A stretch of DNA of 64,000 nucleotides from an uncultured Muribaculaceae bacterium (GTDB lineage Bacteria > Bacteroidota > Bacteroidia > Bacteroidales > Muribaculaceae), in contig CAJUAF010000003.1 of the NCBI GenBank assembly GCA_910584365.1, forward strand, positions 62,001-126,000. The letters are read 5' to 3'. How positions within the stretch are numbered: the stretch's first letter is position 1; every line of letters begins with the position of its first letter. A program made the position numbers and the translations under genes. Positions 40,293-50,059 of this stretch are shown one piece after another. The notes beneath the pieces were generated by a model. It searched no databases, was not told the DNA's origin, and was given only the letters and a program-made list of their open reading frames with translations.

Positions 40293-41810
40293 TCAGCCTT
40301 CAATAAGGTTGTGGCCGGTCATTTCCTTAGGCTGGGGAAGTCCCATGATATGGAGAATCGTGGGAGCCACATCGGCCAGGATGCCGTTCTCTACTTTGGC
40401 GTTTTTGTCTTCGGTAACGTAGATGCAGGGAACGGGATTCAGAGAGTGGGCCGTGTTGGGAGTGCCGTCGGCGTTCTCGGCGTGATCGGCATTGCCGTGG
40501 TCGGCGATGATGATAACCTCATAGCCGTGCTTCTTGGCTGCTTCCACAACTTCGTTAACACATTTGTCGACTGCCTCGACGGCTTTCTGGATAGCGGGAT
40601 ATACTCCGGTGTGGCCTACCATGTCGCCGTTTGCGAAGTTGACGACGATAAAATCGTATTTCTCCGTGTCGATGGCGTCGCGGAGCTTGTCTGCTACTTC
40701 GGGAGCGCTCATTTCGGGCTGGAGGTCGTATGTGGCGACTTTGGGAGAGGGAACCAGGATGCGGTCCTCACCGTCGAAGGGTGCTTCGCGTCCGCCGTTG
40801 AAGAAGAAAGTTACGTGGGCGTACTTCTCGGTCTCGGCGATGTGGAGCTGCTTTTTGCCCAGCGAGGAGAGATATTCCCCGATGGTGTTGTCTACGTTCT
40901 CCTTCGGGAAAAGGATATGCACGTTCTGGAACGATGCGTCGTAGGGAGTCATGCAGTAATACTGCAGACCGGGGATTGTCTTCATCCCTTCCTCGGGCAT
41001 ATCATGCTGGGTCAGGGCTACGGTGATTTCTTTGGCGCGGTCGTTGCGGTAGTTGAAGAAAATCACTGCGTCTCCCTCTTTGATGGTGCCGTCGACGGTG
41101 GAATTGTTGATAGGCTTGATGAATTCGTCGGTCACTCCTTCGTCATAGCTTTCCTGCATGGCCTGCACCATGTCGGTGGCCTGTTTGCCTGTGCCGTCGA
41201 CAAGCAGATCGTAGGCTACTTTCACGCGGTCCCAGCGCTTGTCGCGGTCCATCGCGTAGTAGCGGCCGATAATCGAGGCGATTACTCCGGCCGACTGCGT
41301 GCAATGTTCGGTCAGCTGTTCGATAAAGCCTTTGCCAGAATGGGGGTCGGTGTCGCGGCCGTCCATGAAGCAGTGGATATAGACCTTCTCAAGACCGTAT
41401 TTCCTGGCGATGTCGCAGAGGGCGAAGATATGTTCGAAAGAGGAGTGGACGCCTCCGGTGGAGGTCAGTCCCATGAAGTGCATTGCCTTGCCGGACTCCT
41501 TGGCGTAGGAGAATGCCGACTTGATTTCGGGATTGTCGAGAATCGAGCCGCTTTCGATGGCCTTGTTGATTTTCACCAGGTCCTGATAGAGGACGCGGCC
41601 GGCGCCGATATTGAGGTGGCCTACCTCGGAATTACCCATCTGGCCGTCGGGCAGACCTACGTTTTCGCCGGAAGCCTGGAGCTGGGAGTGGGGATAGTCG
41701 CGTACCAGGGAATCCCAGTAGGGGGTGGGGGTGGAATAGATAGCGTTGCTGTGGGTATGGTTGCCGATACCCCAGCCGTCAAGAATCATCAGTAGTGCTT
41801 TGTGAGCCAT
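40293..41810 (-). CDS. gpmI: 2,3-bisphosphoglycerate-independent phosphoglycerate mutase
   Basis: 505 residues, full length. Starts with ALLMILDGWGIG (metal Asp), and holds GQMGNSEVGHLNIGAGR near 56-72 with the catalytic Ser; the late ADHGNADH supplies metal ligands. Interconverts 2- and 3-phosphoglycerate in glycolysis using manganese. It follows the fumarase gene by 89 bases with a hairpin between. Confidence 0.97.
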   Translation of the reverse strand: MAHKALLMILDGWGIGNHTHSNAIYSTPTPYWDSLVRDYPHSQLQASGENVGLPDGQMGNSEVGHLNIGAGRVLYQDLVKINKAIESGSILDNPEIKSAFSYAKESGKAMHFMGLTSTGGVHSSFEHIFALCDIARKYGLEKVYIHCFMDGRDTDPHSGKGFIEQLTEHCTQSAGVIASIIGRYYAMDRDKRWDRVKVAYDLLVDGTGKQATDMVQAMQESYDEGVTDEFIKPINNSTVDGTIKEGDAVIFFNYRNDRAKEITVALTQHDMPEEGMKTIPGLQYYCMTPYDASFQNVHILFPKENVDNTIGEYLSSLGKKQLHIAETEKYAHVTFFFNGGREAPFDGEDRILVPSPKVATYDLQPEMSAPEVADKLRDAIDTEKYDFIVVNFANGDMVGHTGVYPAIQKAVEAVDKCVNEVVEAAKKHGYEVIIIADHGNADHAENADGTPNTAHSLNPVPCIYVTEDKNAKVENGILADVAPTILHIMGLPQPKEMTGHNLIEG

Positions 41811-41850
41811 TATATTGAATGTTTTTTGATTTTAAAGGATTTTACAATGA

Positions 41851-41879
41851 CAGCGGAGAGCCGGGGAGGCTCCCCGCTG
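41851..41879 (-). terminator. Hairpin between fumarase and gpmI
   Basis: Twelve-base stem with one mismatch (41851-41862 with 41868-41879) and a five-base loop. It may attenuate rather than fully stop read-through into gpmI. Confidence 0.5.
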
Positions 41880-41899
41880 TATGGGTCTGGTCAAGGGGG

Positions 41900-43555
41900 T
41901 TATTTCGAGAGGGGACAGGCTGCGCACTTCTCCTGGATTTTCTTGAAGAAGTCGTTCCCCTTGTTATCAACAAGGATGAAGGCCGGGAAGTTCTCTACCT
42001 GGATTTTCCAGATGGCTTCCATGCCGAGTTCGGGATATTCCAGGAGTTCAACTTTCTTGATGGAGTCTTTGGCCAGGATGGCTGCCGGACCTCCGATCGA
42101 ACCCAGGTAGAAGCCGCCGTTGTTCTTGCAGGCATCGGTGACCTGCTGGCTGCGGTTACCTTTGGCGATCATGATCATCGAACCTCCGGCTTTCTGGAAC
42201 TGGTCGACATAGGGATCCATGCGTCCGGCGGTAGTGGGGCCGAAGGAACCGGAAGGCATACCGGCCGGCGTCTTGGCGGGGCCGGCATAATAGATGGGAT
42301 GCTTCTTGAGGTATTCGGGCATAGGCTCGCCGCGGTCGAGGCGCTCCTTGATTTTGGCGTGGGCGATGTCGCGGCCTACGATGATCGTGCCCTTGAGGTT
42401 AAGACGGGTGGCGACGGGGAATTTGTCGAGTTCGGCCAGCACCTCCTCCATCGGGCGGTCAAGGTCGATGTTGACAGCGTTGCTCTCCTCGGGATTGCGC
42501 ATTTCTTCGGGGATGAGTTCTCCGGGATTGGCGTCGAGTTTCTCGATCCAGAGCCCTTCACGGTTGATTTTAGCCTTTACGTTGCGGTCGGCCGAGCAGC
42601 TGACTCCCATACCGATGGGGCAGGAGGCGCCGTGGCGGGGCAGACGGATCACTCGGATGTCATGAGCGAAATACTTGCCGCCGAACTGTGCGCCAAGTCC
42701 GATGTTGCGCGATGCCTCGAGCAGTTCTTTTTCCAGTTCCACGTCGCGGAAAGCGCGGCCGTATTCATTGCCCGTCGTGGGGAGGTTATCGTAATATTTG
42801 ATGGATGCTTTCTTTACGGTCTCCAGGTTCTTCTCGGCCGAGGTGCCTCCGATAACGAATGCGATATGGTAAGGAGGACAGGCGGCTGTTCCGAGAGTTT
42901 TCATCTTCTCTACAAGGAAAGGCACCAGTGTCTTGGGGTTGATGATGGCTTTGGTTTCCTGGTAGAGGTAAGTCTTGTTGGCTGAGCCGCCGCCTTTGGC
43001 CACGAATACGAACTTGTATTCGTCGTCATCCCCTTCGCCGGCGTGGATGTCGATCTGGGCGGGAAGGTTGCAGCCGGTGTTGACTTCGTCATACATGGTC
43101 AGGGGCGCGTTCTGGGAGTAACGGAGGTTACACTGGGTATAGGTATCGTAGACTCCCTTGGAGATTTTCTCCTCGTCGTCGCAGCCGGTATAGACAAGCT
43201 GACCCTTTTCGCCGTGGCAGATGGCAGTACCCGTGTCCTGGCAGAAAGGCAGCTCCCCTTTGGCGGCGATTTCGGCATTGCGGAGCATTGTCAGGGCCAC
43301 GAACTTGTCGTTGTCCGAAGTCTCCGGGTCATGGAGGATTTTGGCCACCATTTCGTTATGCTCGCGACGGAGCATGAAAGCGTTGTCATGGGTAGCCTGG
43401 CGCGCCAGCACGGTCAGCGCCTCGGGGTCTACGACGAGGAATTCGTGTCCTCCCCAGTTTTCAACTTTGACGTAATCGGAAGTGAGATGGTAATACTCGG
43501 TCGTGTCCGGTCCGAGGGGAAACATCTTCTGATAATGGAACGGTTTGGTAGCCAT
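41900..43555 (-). CDS. Class I fumarate hydratase
   Basis: 551 residues, the fused iron-sulfur class I form (FumA/FumB type). Visible cysteine segments: CQDTGTAICHGEKG (about 101), GCSADRNVKAK (about 311) and the region around SYPELGMEAIW near the end; PVSFGPTTAGRMD-like SFGPTTAGRMDPYV is the beta-domain hallmark. Interconverts fumarate and malate in the TCA or reductive branch; the [4Fe-4S] cluster is oxygen sensitive, fitting an anaerobe. Confidence 0.95.
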   Translation of the reverse strand: MATKPFHYQKMFPLGPDTTEYYHLTSDYVKVENWGGHEFLVVDPEALTVLARQATHDNAFMLRREHNEMVAKILHDPETSDNDKFVALTMLRNAEIAAKGELPFCQDTGTAICHGEKGQLVYTGCDDEEKISKGVYDTYTQCNLRYSQNAPLTMYDEVNTGCNLPAQIDIHAGEGDDDEYKFVFVAKGGGSANKTYLYQETKAIINPKTLVPFLVEKMKTLGTAACPPYHIAFVIGGTSAEKNLETVKKASIKYYDNLPTTGNEYGRAFRDVELEKELLEASRNIGLGAQFGGKYFAHDIRVIRLPRHGASCPIGMGVSCSADRNVKAKINREGLWIEKLDANPGELIPEEMRNPEESNAVNIDLDRPMEEVLAELDKFPVATRLNLKGTIIVGRDIAHAKIKERLDRGEPMPEYLKKHPIYYAGPAKTPAGMPSGSFGPTTAGRMDPYVDQFQKAGGSMIMIAKGNRSQQVTDACKNNGGFYLGSIGGPAAILAKDSIKKVELLEYPELGMEAIWKIQVENFPAFILVDNKGNDFFKKIQEKCAACPLSK

Positions 43556-43638
43556 AGTCCGGTATGTAAAAAATGTTGGTGTTTAGTTACATTAAAAACA
43601 AAAACGTTGTTCCGGGCGTCTGGATAGCCCGAACACCG

Positions 43639-43646
43639 CAAAGTTA
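43639..43646 (-). promoter_or_regulatory. -7 box of the fumarase promoter
   Basis: TAACTTTG at 43646-43639, 84 bases before the ATG. A clear -33 box at the usual distance is not seen. Confidence 0.55.
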
Positions 43647-43803
43647 CGAAATTTTTTGCCAAACACCGTCTTTTTCCGACATCTTTTTATGTCCGGCTTA
43701 ATCTTCAAAGGCTCAATCGCTGCATGATGAAAAAAGCGGATGGGGGCGTTGGCGCCCGAAAGGGCTCAAAAGGACAAGAAGGTGTCATCCGGGCGCAAAA
43801 CAA

Positions 43804-43840
43804 GGCGGTATGCCAAAATTGTGGATTTTGACACACCGCC
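43804..43840 (-). terminator. Terminator of the large secreted protein gene
   Basis: Interrupted stem (GGCGGT/ACCGCC and CAAAAT/ATTTTG) on the minus strand, followed by TTGTTTT. The inner part matches the pepO terminator at 53,320. The rest of the ~300-base gap to the fumarase gene shows only the fumarase promoter. Confidence 0.65.
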
Positions 43841-43867
43841 GGGTAAGAGATTATTGGTTGAGGCTGA

Positions 43868-46800
43868 TTATCTTACGATAAGTTTCGCGGTCCGGTTGGC
43901 GGCCCGTACCAGGATTACTCCGTAAGGAACTTCCAGAGTAATGGTGGCGTCAGCCGACAAAGTGGAGTAGACCGTGCGGCCGTCAGCAGTGGCGACAGTC
44001 ACACTATCCCCTTCGGCGCCGCTGATTATAAGGCTTCTGCCGTCGATAGTGATGGTGATGTCACCGGCGAGGACTGTGCCGATGCCCGATTCCTTGAGAA
44101 TGACGACGTTGGAAGGAGCCGATTCGAGCGAGCCGTTGTAGACAGCGCTCACCTGGAAGCTGTCTCCTTCCGCGGCTTCGGGATGGATAAAGCTGGTGGC
44201 GACCACTGGCTCATCGTTCACTCTGGAACCGTTGCAATACACGTTATAGCCGGTCAGTTCGGTGTCTGCGGTCGGTCCGGCGGCAACAAACCTGAAGGTG
44301 TCAAGCATGAGGCCGAAAGCATCATTGCCGACATAGCGGATAGCGAAATAGAGAGTTCCTTCGGGGACTTCCACATCCACTCGCGCCCAGTCTTCAGTCG
44401 GAGCATACCTGCGCTCGCCTGCGATGGTGAAATCGCTTGTCTGGCGGGTGCCGTCGGAGGTAAGGACTTCATAGGATTCGGTAATGTCCAGCAGAGATTT
44501 GACATAGAAGGATACTATCTGGGCTTTCCCGTTGAGGCGGGGCGAAATCAGCCAGTCATCGTTGCGGCCGCCTACTGCCGCCCAGGCCAGGAAGTGCATA
44601 CCGTCGCCGTTCTCGTCCTCAAACATTTCCCATGCAATCTCTTTGTTGTCAAAGGCGATGAAAGCAGCGGGTTTACATCTGTTGGGATAGCTGATATTGG
44701 AATCGCTCAGAGTGGGAAGCCCGTCAGCATCTACCATAAGCCAGTCGCCGATATTGTCCTCAGCGCCGAGTTCGGAATGGGGAAGACCGATAGAGAAAGA
44801 AGCCACGTCATCCATGCCTCCGTTGACCGGAACATCAGCTTTGCCGCTTTCGAGATCGGGGGCACTCCATGAAAGGGAGCCTCCGCCGTTTTCGAGAGTG
44901 CCTTGCAGATCAGCCGGCGAGGGAAGGTTGTGCTGTTTGATCACAACGGTAGCCTTATCGGAGATGTTGTTGGCTGTCACATTATCGGATGCGAGGTCGA
45001 CTGTAACATGATAGACCGCCTTGTCGGTTACAGAATTTGCCAGATGGGAGAAATTGACTACGGTGCGCCCCTCAGGTTCGAGGTCTTCACCAGGAAGAGT
45101 TTCTACCGCCTTGTTATTGCAGTAAAGTGTCACCGTGTAGCCTGTCTGGGCTTTCGAGCCTTCGTTGGAAACGGTTGCAGCAAGTTCGAAGGGAATACCG
45201 GGTTTGGCGCTTGCAGGAGCAGTGAAACTCTTTACTGCGAGGTCATTTTCCCACAGACCGCGGACAAGTATATTGTCGATAGCCACAAACTGAGTGGAGC
45301 AAGTCTCCACGGCGAAGGCAATCCGGATGCTCTGGCCTGCAAAAGCGCCGAGGTTGACTTTGAATTTCTTCCACTTCATGTTGCCTCCTTCGTCGGCCTG
45401 GAGCGAGAATGTCTCCACGTCTTCAAAACCGGTACCCGGATCGACACGTACTGTAATTCTGTTAGCGGCGTAGGGGTTGGGGGTGATTGCGTAGAAAATC
45501 AGCTCGGCATCGGGAACATCGGCCAGCGAGATGCGGCCCGAGTAGAACGACCCTTTGTCGCTTCCGCTGTATGTAATGAAGTAGAGGTAACCGTTGTCTT
45601 TGTCCTGCGACGTGAAATAATAGTTGTCGGGATCTTCTTTTATCGACCAGGAGCTGTTGACACTTTCATTGCCGGTAACCCACACTTCGTGAGACAATGT
45701 ATTGTCGGAGAAAGATTCCGTGAAAGGAAGCTCATAGTCTTTGCCGAGACAGTAGAATTCAGTATTGGTCGGAGCGCTGTCGCCGGCTTTCGTTACGGCT
45801 ACCACGGTATAGTAAGCGGCAGTCTGTTCCATTTCGCTGTCGCCGAAAGTGTCGGTGTATGTACATTCGGTCAGACCTTCGGCGATTAATGCCTGGTCTC
45901 TGCCGTGGACACGCAGCACTTTATAGGTCACCATATCGGACGTCAGGGTGGTGCCGTTGATATCGGAGGTAACAGGTTCCCATGTCAGGACAACCTCGCT
46001 CTTGTGGCGGCCGTAGGCAAGATGAATTGCTTCGGTAGGCACGGGCTTGTCTATGCCGATATGCACTTTGACCGACGCGGGATCTCCTTTGTCTTCACCG
46101 TTGTAGGGCACGAGGCGATATTCGTGGTCCCCTTCTGTCGGCTGCGGGTCAGTCCATTCTGTCCGGGCGCCGATTTCGGGTGTCTGAGTGTCGGCGAGGA
46201 CATCGTCGCGGTAAATCTCGACTTTGGTAAGTGTTTCAAGCGGACCTCCGACAAAGTTACGTGTCGGGGCGGTGTAGCTTAGAGTCAGCGCGATAGCTCC
46301 GTTTTCGCCGGGTGTAGCCGTGAGGTCGGTCACAGCGGCCGGAGCTGTCGACGGCATTCCGGCCGACACATCGATATTGTCAATATGAAGCGCGATACTG
46401 GATGCTGTCGAGCAGCCGTGGATACCGAAATAGTAGTCGCCGTCAGTCTTGGGAGTGAAGTAGTTGCCGAGTTTCGTGGGATTGCTCTTGTCGCAGTGGA
46501 TTGCTGTCGGGCGGATGACTTCGGTGCCCATTATGAAGTCAAGTATCGTTGGTTTGGTGGCGGCATAGAGCGCTACGTTTTCGGTGTAGGAGGCGTAGGA
46601 CCCGTAGGCGTCGAAGCTGATGTAGTAGGCATGGCCTGCTTTCAGATGAAGGGGAGGTAGCACGAGCCAGTCGTTATTGTCGATGAATTCATAGCCGATA
46701 TGACCTATATCGAGTTTGGCCGCGCCGTCTTCTTCCCATACGAAGCATACGCCGTCCTCATTGCCGTCTATCAGTGTGTAGCCATCGGGAATTCCGTTGT

Positions 46801-48244
46801 CGAATGTCTGAGAGTAGGGAGGTTCAGGGGCATCGCCGACAGCCACGGTGTTGGACGTTGTCTTTTCAAACCGGATACCGTCAGCCGAAGGGGTAATGTC
46901 GAAGCTGATAAATTCCAGAGTCTGAGGCTTGGCGTAAGGATAGGAGAAAGTGGTTCCTGTAATACCGTCGGCGATGACCTGCCCCGCAGGCTGCATGGTG
47001 ATGGTGTAGGTGACTTTAGACGCGTCAAACCAGCCGCCGTGCTGACCGGTAGGCGCTTTCCAGTTGAGAGTGAACGATTCCCCGTTGTATGTGGCATTGA
47101 AGTCCGTGACATTTCCCGGAGTGTCCTGGCCGATATACAGTTCTTTTGAAGTCAGGTCGGAAGCGGCTCCGCCGGGGGTGATGGTCCTGGCTGAAATCTC
47201 ATAGAGCCCCGGTTCGGGGATTGTGACGGGTACATTGATTTCAGAGCCGGCATAGGTGGTTTCCCCTTTGGCGATTTCAATTCCGTCAAGGTAGACATAA
47301 TAGGTCAGCGGGCCTTCTCCCATATCCCAGTTGTCATCTGTGACGGGGGCTTTGAACTTGACAGTGCCCTCAAGGGAACTTTCGTTGAAGACAACACTGA
47401 AGCTGCGAACGGGGGACGGCTTGACATCCGTAGGCACCGGACGCTGGAAGTGCATACCGAGAATCTGCTCGCAGTCGGCGAAATCATAGACTTTTTCGGC
47501 ATTGCCGGTATTGACGTCGATGCTGTACAGTGTCGACTTGTCATTGTTGCAGGTGATGAACATATACCGGCCTGTCGCGGGATCGATTTCGCCGGAGGTT
47601 GCCATCGCGGACTGCAGGCCGGTCGATGCGATTTCCGTTACGGCACCGGTCTTTTTATTGACGCTTAACAAAGAACCGCTGTTGCTGATGGCGTAGAGAC
47701 GTCCCTGGGGGGAAGATGCCAGGGAGTGCCATCCGGCGGAAACATTGTTGATGGCGGAGATCTCTCCGTTGGCCATGTTTATCGTCCCGAACGAATATGT
47801 GTTCCTGTTATCTTTGACAAGCACATAAGTGTTGCCCGTCACAGCATCGTATGTCGAGGCAAGCAACGTGATATATGGGTCGGCACTGTAGCTGTCAAGG
47901 GCCCCGTAGGTGATGCCGTCGAATATATTGTAGGCCATCTCGATGGGTGAACCCCCGAGAATATATCCCGGTTTGGTGCAGAGCAGCTTGTTGCTTCCAT
48001 AAACCGCACCGAATGTGGCGCCATATTCATCGCCGGATTTGACGGTTGTCAGGGTGTTGTCTGAGCCGGAGACATGGAACGAGCAGACACCGTAGGCCGG
48101 TACGTCGGTCCACGAAGCTGCGCTGACAAGAACGCCGTAGGCCGGCGAGCTTGTCTGAGCTTGGACTGTCTGCGGGGCCGCTGTAAGCAGACAAATGCCA
48201 ATTGCGGCAGTTGATAATGATTGGGTCAAATGTTTTAATTTCAT
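43868..48244 (-). CDS. Large secreted multidomain protein with fibronectin type III and choice-of-anchor-J-like domains
   Basis: 1,458 residues from the ATG at 48242-48244; residues 1-30 are a signal peptide ending VQAQ. After an N-terminal seven-strand-like repeat region (~30-260) come fibronectin type III modules (about 260-460, 640-850), three anchor-J/MAM-like segments marked by NDWLVLPPLHL (about 530), SESFSDN-like FTESFSDNTLS (about 858) and NDDWLISPRLNG (about 1,245), and a CARDB-like module (about 1,020-1,105). The last ~75 residues (GDITITIDGRSLIISGAEG onward) resemble a type IX secretion C-terminal domain. Likely a surface or secreted adhesin or glycan-associated protein. Confidence 0.75.
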   Translation of the reverse strand: MKLKHLTQSLSTAAIGICLLTAAPQTVQAQTSSPAYGVLVSAASWTDVPAYGVCSFHVSGSDNTLTTVKSGDEYGATFGAVYGSNKLLCTKPGYILGGSPIEMAYNIFDGITYGALDSYSADPYITLLASTYDAVTGNTYVLVKDNRNTYSFGTINMANGEISAINNVSAGWHSLASSPQGRLYAISNSGSLLSVNKKTGAVTEIASTGLQSAMATSGEIDPATGRYMFITCNNDKSTLYSIDVNTGNAEKVYDFADCEQILGMHFQRPVPTDVKPSPVRSFSVVFNESSLEGTVKFKAPVTDDNWDMGEGPLTYYVYLDGIEIAKGETTYAGSEINVPVTIPEPGLYEISARTITPGGAASDLTSKELYIGQDTPGNVTDFNATYNGESFTLNWKAPTGQHGGWFDASKVTYTITMQPAGQVIADGITGTTFSYPYAKPQTLEFISFDITPSADGIRFEKTTSNTVAVGDAPEPPYSQTFDNGIPDGYTLIDGNEDGVCFVWEEDGAAKLDIGHIGYEFIDNNDWLVLPPLHLKAGHAYYISFDAYGSYASYTENVALYAATKPTILDFIMGTEVIRPTAIHCDKSNPTKLGNYFTPKTDGDYYFGIHGCSTASSIALHIDNIDVSAGMPSTAPAAVTDLTATPGENGAIALTLSYTAPTRNFVGGPLETLTKVEIYRDDVLADTQTPEIGARTEWTDPQPTEGDHEYRLVPYNGEDKGDPASVKVHIGIDKPVPTEAIHLAYGRHKSEVVLTWEPVTSDINGTTLTSDMVTYKVLRVHGRDQALIAEGLTECTYTDTFGDSEMEQTAAYYTVVAVTKAGDSAPTNTEFYCLGKDYELPFTESFSDNTLSHEVWVTGNESVNSSWSIKEDPDNYYFTSQDKDNGYLYFITYSGSDKGSFYSGRISLADVPDAELIFYAITPNPYAANRITVRVDPGTGFEDVETFSLQADEGGNMKWKKFKVNLGAFAGQSIRIAFAVETCSTQFVAIDNILVRGLWENDLAVKSFTAPASAKPGIPFELAATVSNEGSKAQTGYTVTLYCNNKAVETLPGEDLEPEGRTVVNFSHLANSVTDKAVYHVTVDLASDNVTANNISDKATVVIKQHNLPSPADLQGTLENGGGSLSWSAPDLESGKADVPVNGGMDDVASFSIGLPHSELGAEDNIGDWLMVDADGLPTLSDSNISYPNRCKPAAFIAFDNKEIAWEMFEDENGDGMHFLAWAAVGGRNDDWLISPRLNGKAQIVSFYVKSLLDITESYEVLTSDGTRQTSDFTIAGERRYAPTEDWARVDVEVPEGTLYFAIRYVGNDAFGLMLDTFRFVAAGPTADTELTGYNVYCNGSRVNDEPVVATSFIHPEAAEGDSFQVSAVYNGSLESAPSNVVILKESGIGTVLAGDITITIDGRSLIISGAEGDSVTVATADGRTVYSTLSADATITLEVPYGVILVRAANRTAKLIVR

Positions 48245-48277
48245 ACCTCGGACATTTAGGTAAATAGTTATATGGCG

Positions 48278-48285
48278 CAAATGTA
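48278..48285 (-). promoter_or_regulatory. -7 box of the secreted protein gene
   Basis: TACATTTG at 48285-48278, 33 bases before the ATG, with TTG about 17 bases upstream. Confidence 0.6.
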
Positions 48286-48406
48286 CACAAATAAATTTGC
48301 AAGTTCCCTTAATGTAGTTTAAGAAATAGTCCGGAGTGTATGGTTTGTTGTGAATATATGACGTTTGACGGCATTTTGCTGCCAGGACCCGTTATTATAT
48401 GGTAAT

Positions 48407-49000
48407 TTATTTGCCGAGGTATTCTCTTTTGAGCTTACTGAAATATTCCGGAGTGATGCCCAGATAGGACGCTATGATTTTCTGCGGCACCTTTTCGATG
48501 ATATACGGGCGGTCGCCGAGCATCTTTTTATAACGTTCACGGGCGGAGCCATTGATGACTGCGGCGTTTTTATATTCCTGAAAATACAGCTCTCCGTAAG
48601 CGTAATGGAGCATAAAGAGAGTCAGCTCATGATAGGTTTCGACAAGATTCCAGTAATCGCTGTTGCTGATGCGCAGCAGCTCTGTGTCACAGCAGGCTTC
48701 GACGGAATAATATGAAGGTTTCCCCATGACGAATGAATACTTCGACATGAAAATCGTGCCCGGCAACGCAAACGCAAAAGTACGTTCGCGTTCATTGTCA
48801 ATATCTGCGAAGCGCACTATACCGTCGCGCACGATAAATACGTCCGGGCAATATGAATCCATCCCTATCACAGTGTCACCGGCATGGAATATCTCGAGTT
48901 GCCCGCGTTCAAGCATAACGTCTATGCCGTCTCCTTCGGGCAGGTAGCCGAGTTCTTTGCGGAGGAGTTGTTTCAGGTTCTCGTTGGGGTTGACTTGCAT
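48407..49000 (-). CDS. Crp/Fnr-family transcriptional regulator
   Basis: 197 residues. Residues ~15-115 form a cyclic-nucleotide-binding-type barrel (GQLEIFHAGDTVI, VFIVRDGIVRF); residues ~145-195 hold the HTH (VPQKIIASYLGITPEYFSKLKREY). No cysteine set for an iron-sulfur cluster, so not an Fnr-type oxygen sensor. Signal and targets unknown; the large secreted protein gene next to it is a possible target. Confidence 0.85.
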   Translation of the reverse strand: MQVNPNENLKQLLRKELGYLPEGDGIDVMLERGQLEIFHAGDTVIGMDSYCPDVFIVRDGIVRFADIDNERERTFAFALPGTIFMSKYSFVMGKPSYYSVEACCDTELLRISNSDYWNLVETYHELTLFMLHYAYGELYFQEYKNAAVINGSARERYKKMLGDRPYIIEKVPQKIIASYLGITPEYFSKLKREYLGK

Positions 49001-49045
49001 TATTATAAATTGATAGTCGCAGGTTTCAGGGTTAAATACGGATTA

Positions 49046-49053
49046 CAAAATTA
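49046..49053 (-). promoter_or_regulatory. -7 box of the Crp/Fnr gene
   Basis: TAATTTTG at 49053-49046, 46 bases before the ATG. Confidence 0.5.
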
Positions 49054-49174
49054 ACTATTTGTCTGCAATAATCCTTCTTCTGATGCGATAATTAAAGATT
49101 GTTTTTGAAATAATACCGTCGCTTCCGCCAGTAGCGGAGCGATTTCCTCCGGATCGTATGCGGACAAAAGGAAA

Positions 49175-49211
49175 GGCGGTGTGGCATAATCCTGAATATC
49201 GCCACACCGCC
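49175..49211 (-). terminator. Terminator of the lipoprotein gene
   Basis: Eleven-base perfect stem GGCGGTGTGGC / GCCACACCGCC, 15-base loop, followed on the minus strand by TTTCCTTTTG. Confidence 0.75.
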
Positions 49212-49284
49212 CGGTTGCATTGTTATCACACAGTATCATTCTGGACGGAAATCCGCTGTAAAGCCTGGAATTATATGTCTGCTG

Positions 49285-49899
49285 TCAGGGACGTGACTCT
49301 TCCTGGCGGCTGAAAGTGAAGTCCTGGTGACCGAATTCACAGGTCATGATGGAACCGTGGATTTTAATGTCTTCGATTTCCCGGAGATTGAAGAACGCGC
49401 TCTGTGCGGCACGGGTAATCTGCTGTGTGGCCAGCACCGAGGCCGCCGGCTTGAGGGCTACGAGCTGCGACTGACTTCCTGTGGTCAGTACGTTGTAGTT
49501 GAGCTGGACGGCTTCCGGGTCGACGTTGACTGTCAGAGACGACGTATCGAGATTCAGAAGGATGTCGTCATCGTCCTTGGCCTGATACACGCCTGTTATC
49601 GAGGCGGTTCCGGATGCCGTTATTGTTAGCGGGGTGACTATCGAATCGTTGGCCGACATCGTGTTCTCGACTGTGATGTATGCCGTCAGGGTGATATTGC
49701 CGGCTCCGGCGTCGTCGGTTTTGGTGAATTCCATCAGCCGGGTTACGGTCGCCTTGGCGGCTCCGGTATCTGTCATCTGCTGGGGGGTACCCGCCCATAT
49801 ACCCTGCACGGAATCGGAAAGTTTGGCGCGGGAGTCGCAGGAAGTCAGGATTACGGCCATGCCGCACAACGCTGTCAGGGAAAGAATAGGATTTTTCAT
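49285..49899 (-). CDS. Lipoprotein of unknown function
   Basis: 204 residues. Signal peptide with lipobox L-T-S-C at 18-21, so it is lipid-anchored, probably on the outer membrane. The mature part has a G-I-W-A-G-T motif near residue 33, followed by many strands, like DUF4903-type or lipocalin-like Bacteroidota lipoproteins. Monocistronic: its own terminator follows, and ychF is divergent. Confidence 0.75.
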   Translation of the reverse strand: MKNPILSLTALCGMAVILTSCDSRAKLSDSVQGIWAGTPQQMTDTGAAKATVTRLMEFTKTDDAGAGNITLTAYITVENTMSANDSIVTPLTITASGTASITGVYQAKDDDDILLNLDTSSLTVNVDPEAVQLNYNVLTTGSQSQLVALKPAASVLATQQITRAAQSAFFNLREIEDIKIHGSIMTCEFGHQDFTFSRQEESRP

Positions 49900-49951
49900 A
49901 AATTTAATATAGATGTTATATAATATTAAACAATTTACAGCCCCGGAAATG

Positions 49952-49982
49952 TTTGCTCATCGCGGGGAATTTCGTAACTTTG
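49952..49982 (+). promoter_or_regulatory. Promoter of ychF
   Basis: TTTG at 49952-49955 and TAACTTTG at 49975-49982, spacing 19 bases, a near-perfect Bacteroidota promoter. Confidence 0.8.
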
Positions 49983-50059
49983 CAGACCTCAGGCTTTGCC
50001 GGTCCCCCTGCGCGGGAGCGGCGCACGGCTTAATAATGAACAAACGATAGAACAGAAAT

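Noticed and set aside
49051..49239. Minus-strand 62-codon frame between the Crp/Fnr gene and the lipoprotein
   Set aside because: It is made largely of the terminator hairpin at 49,175-49,211.
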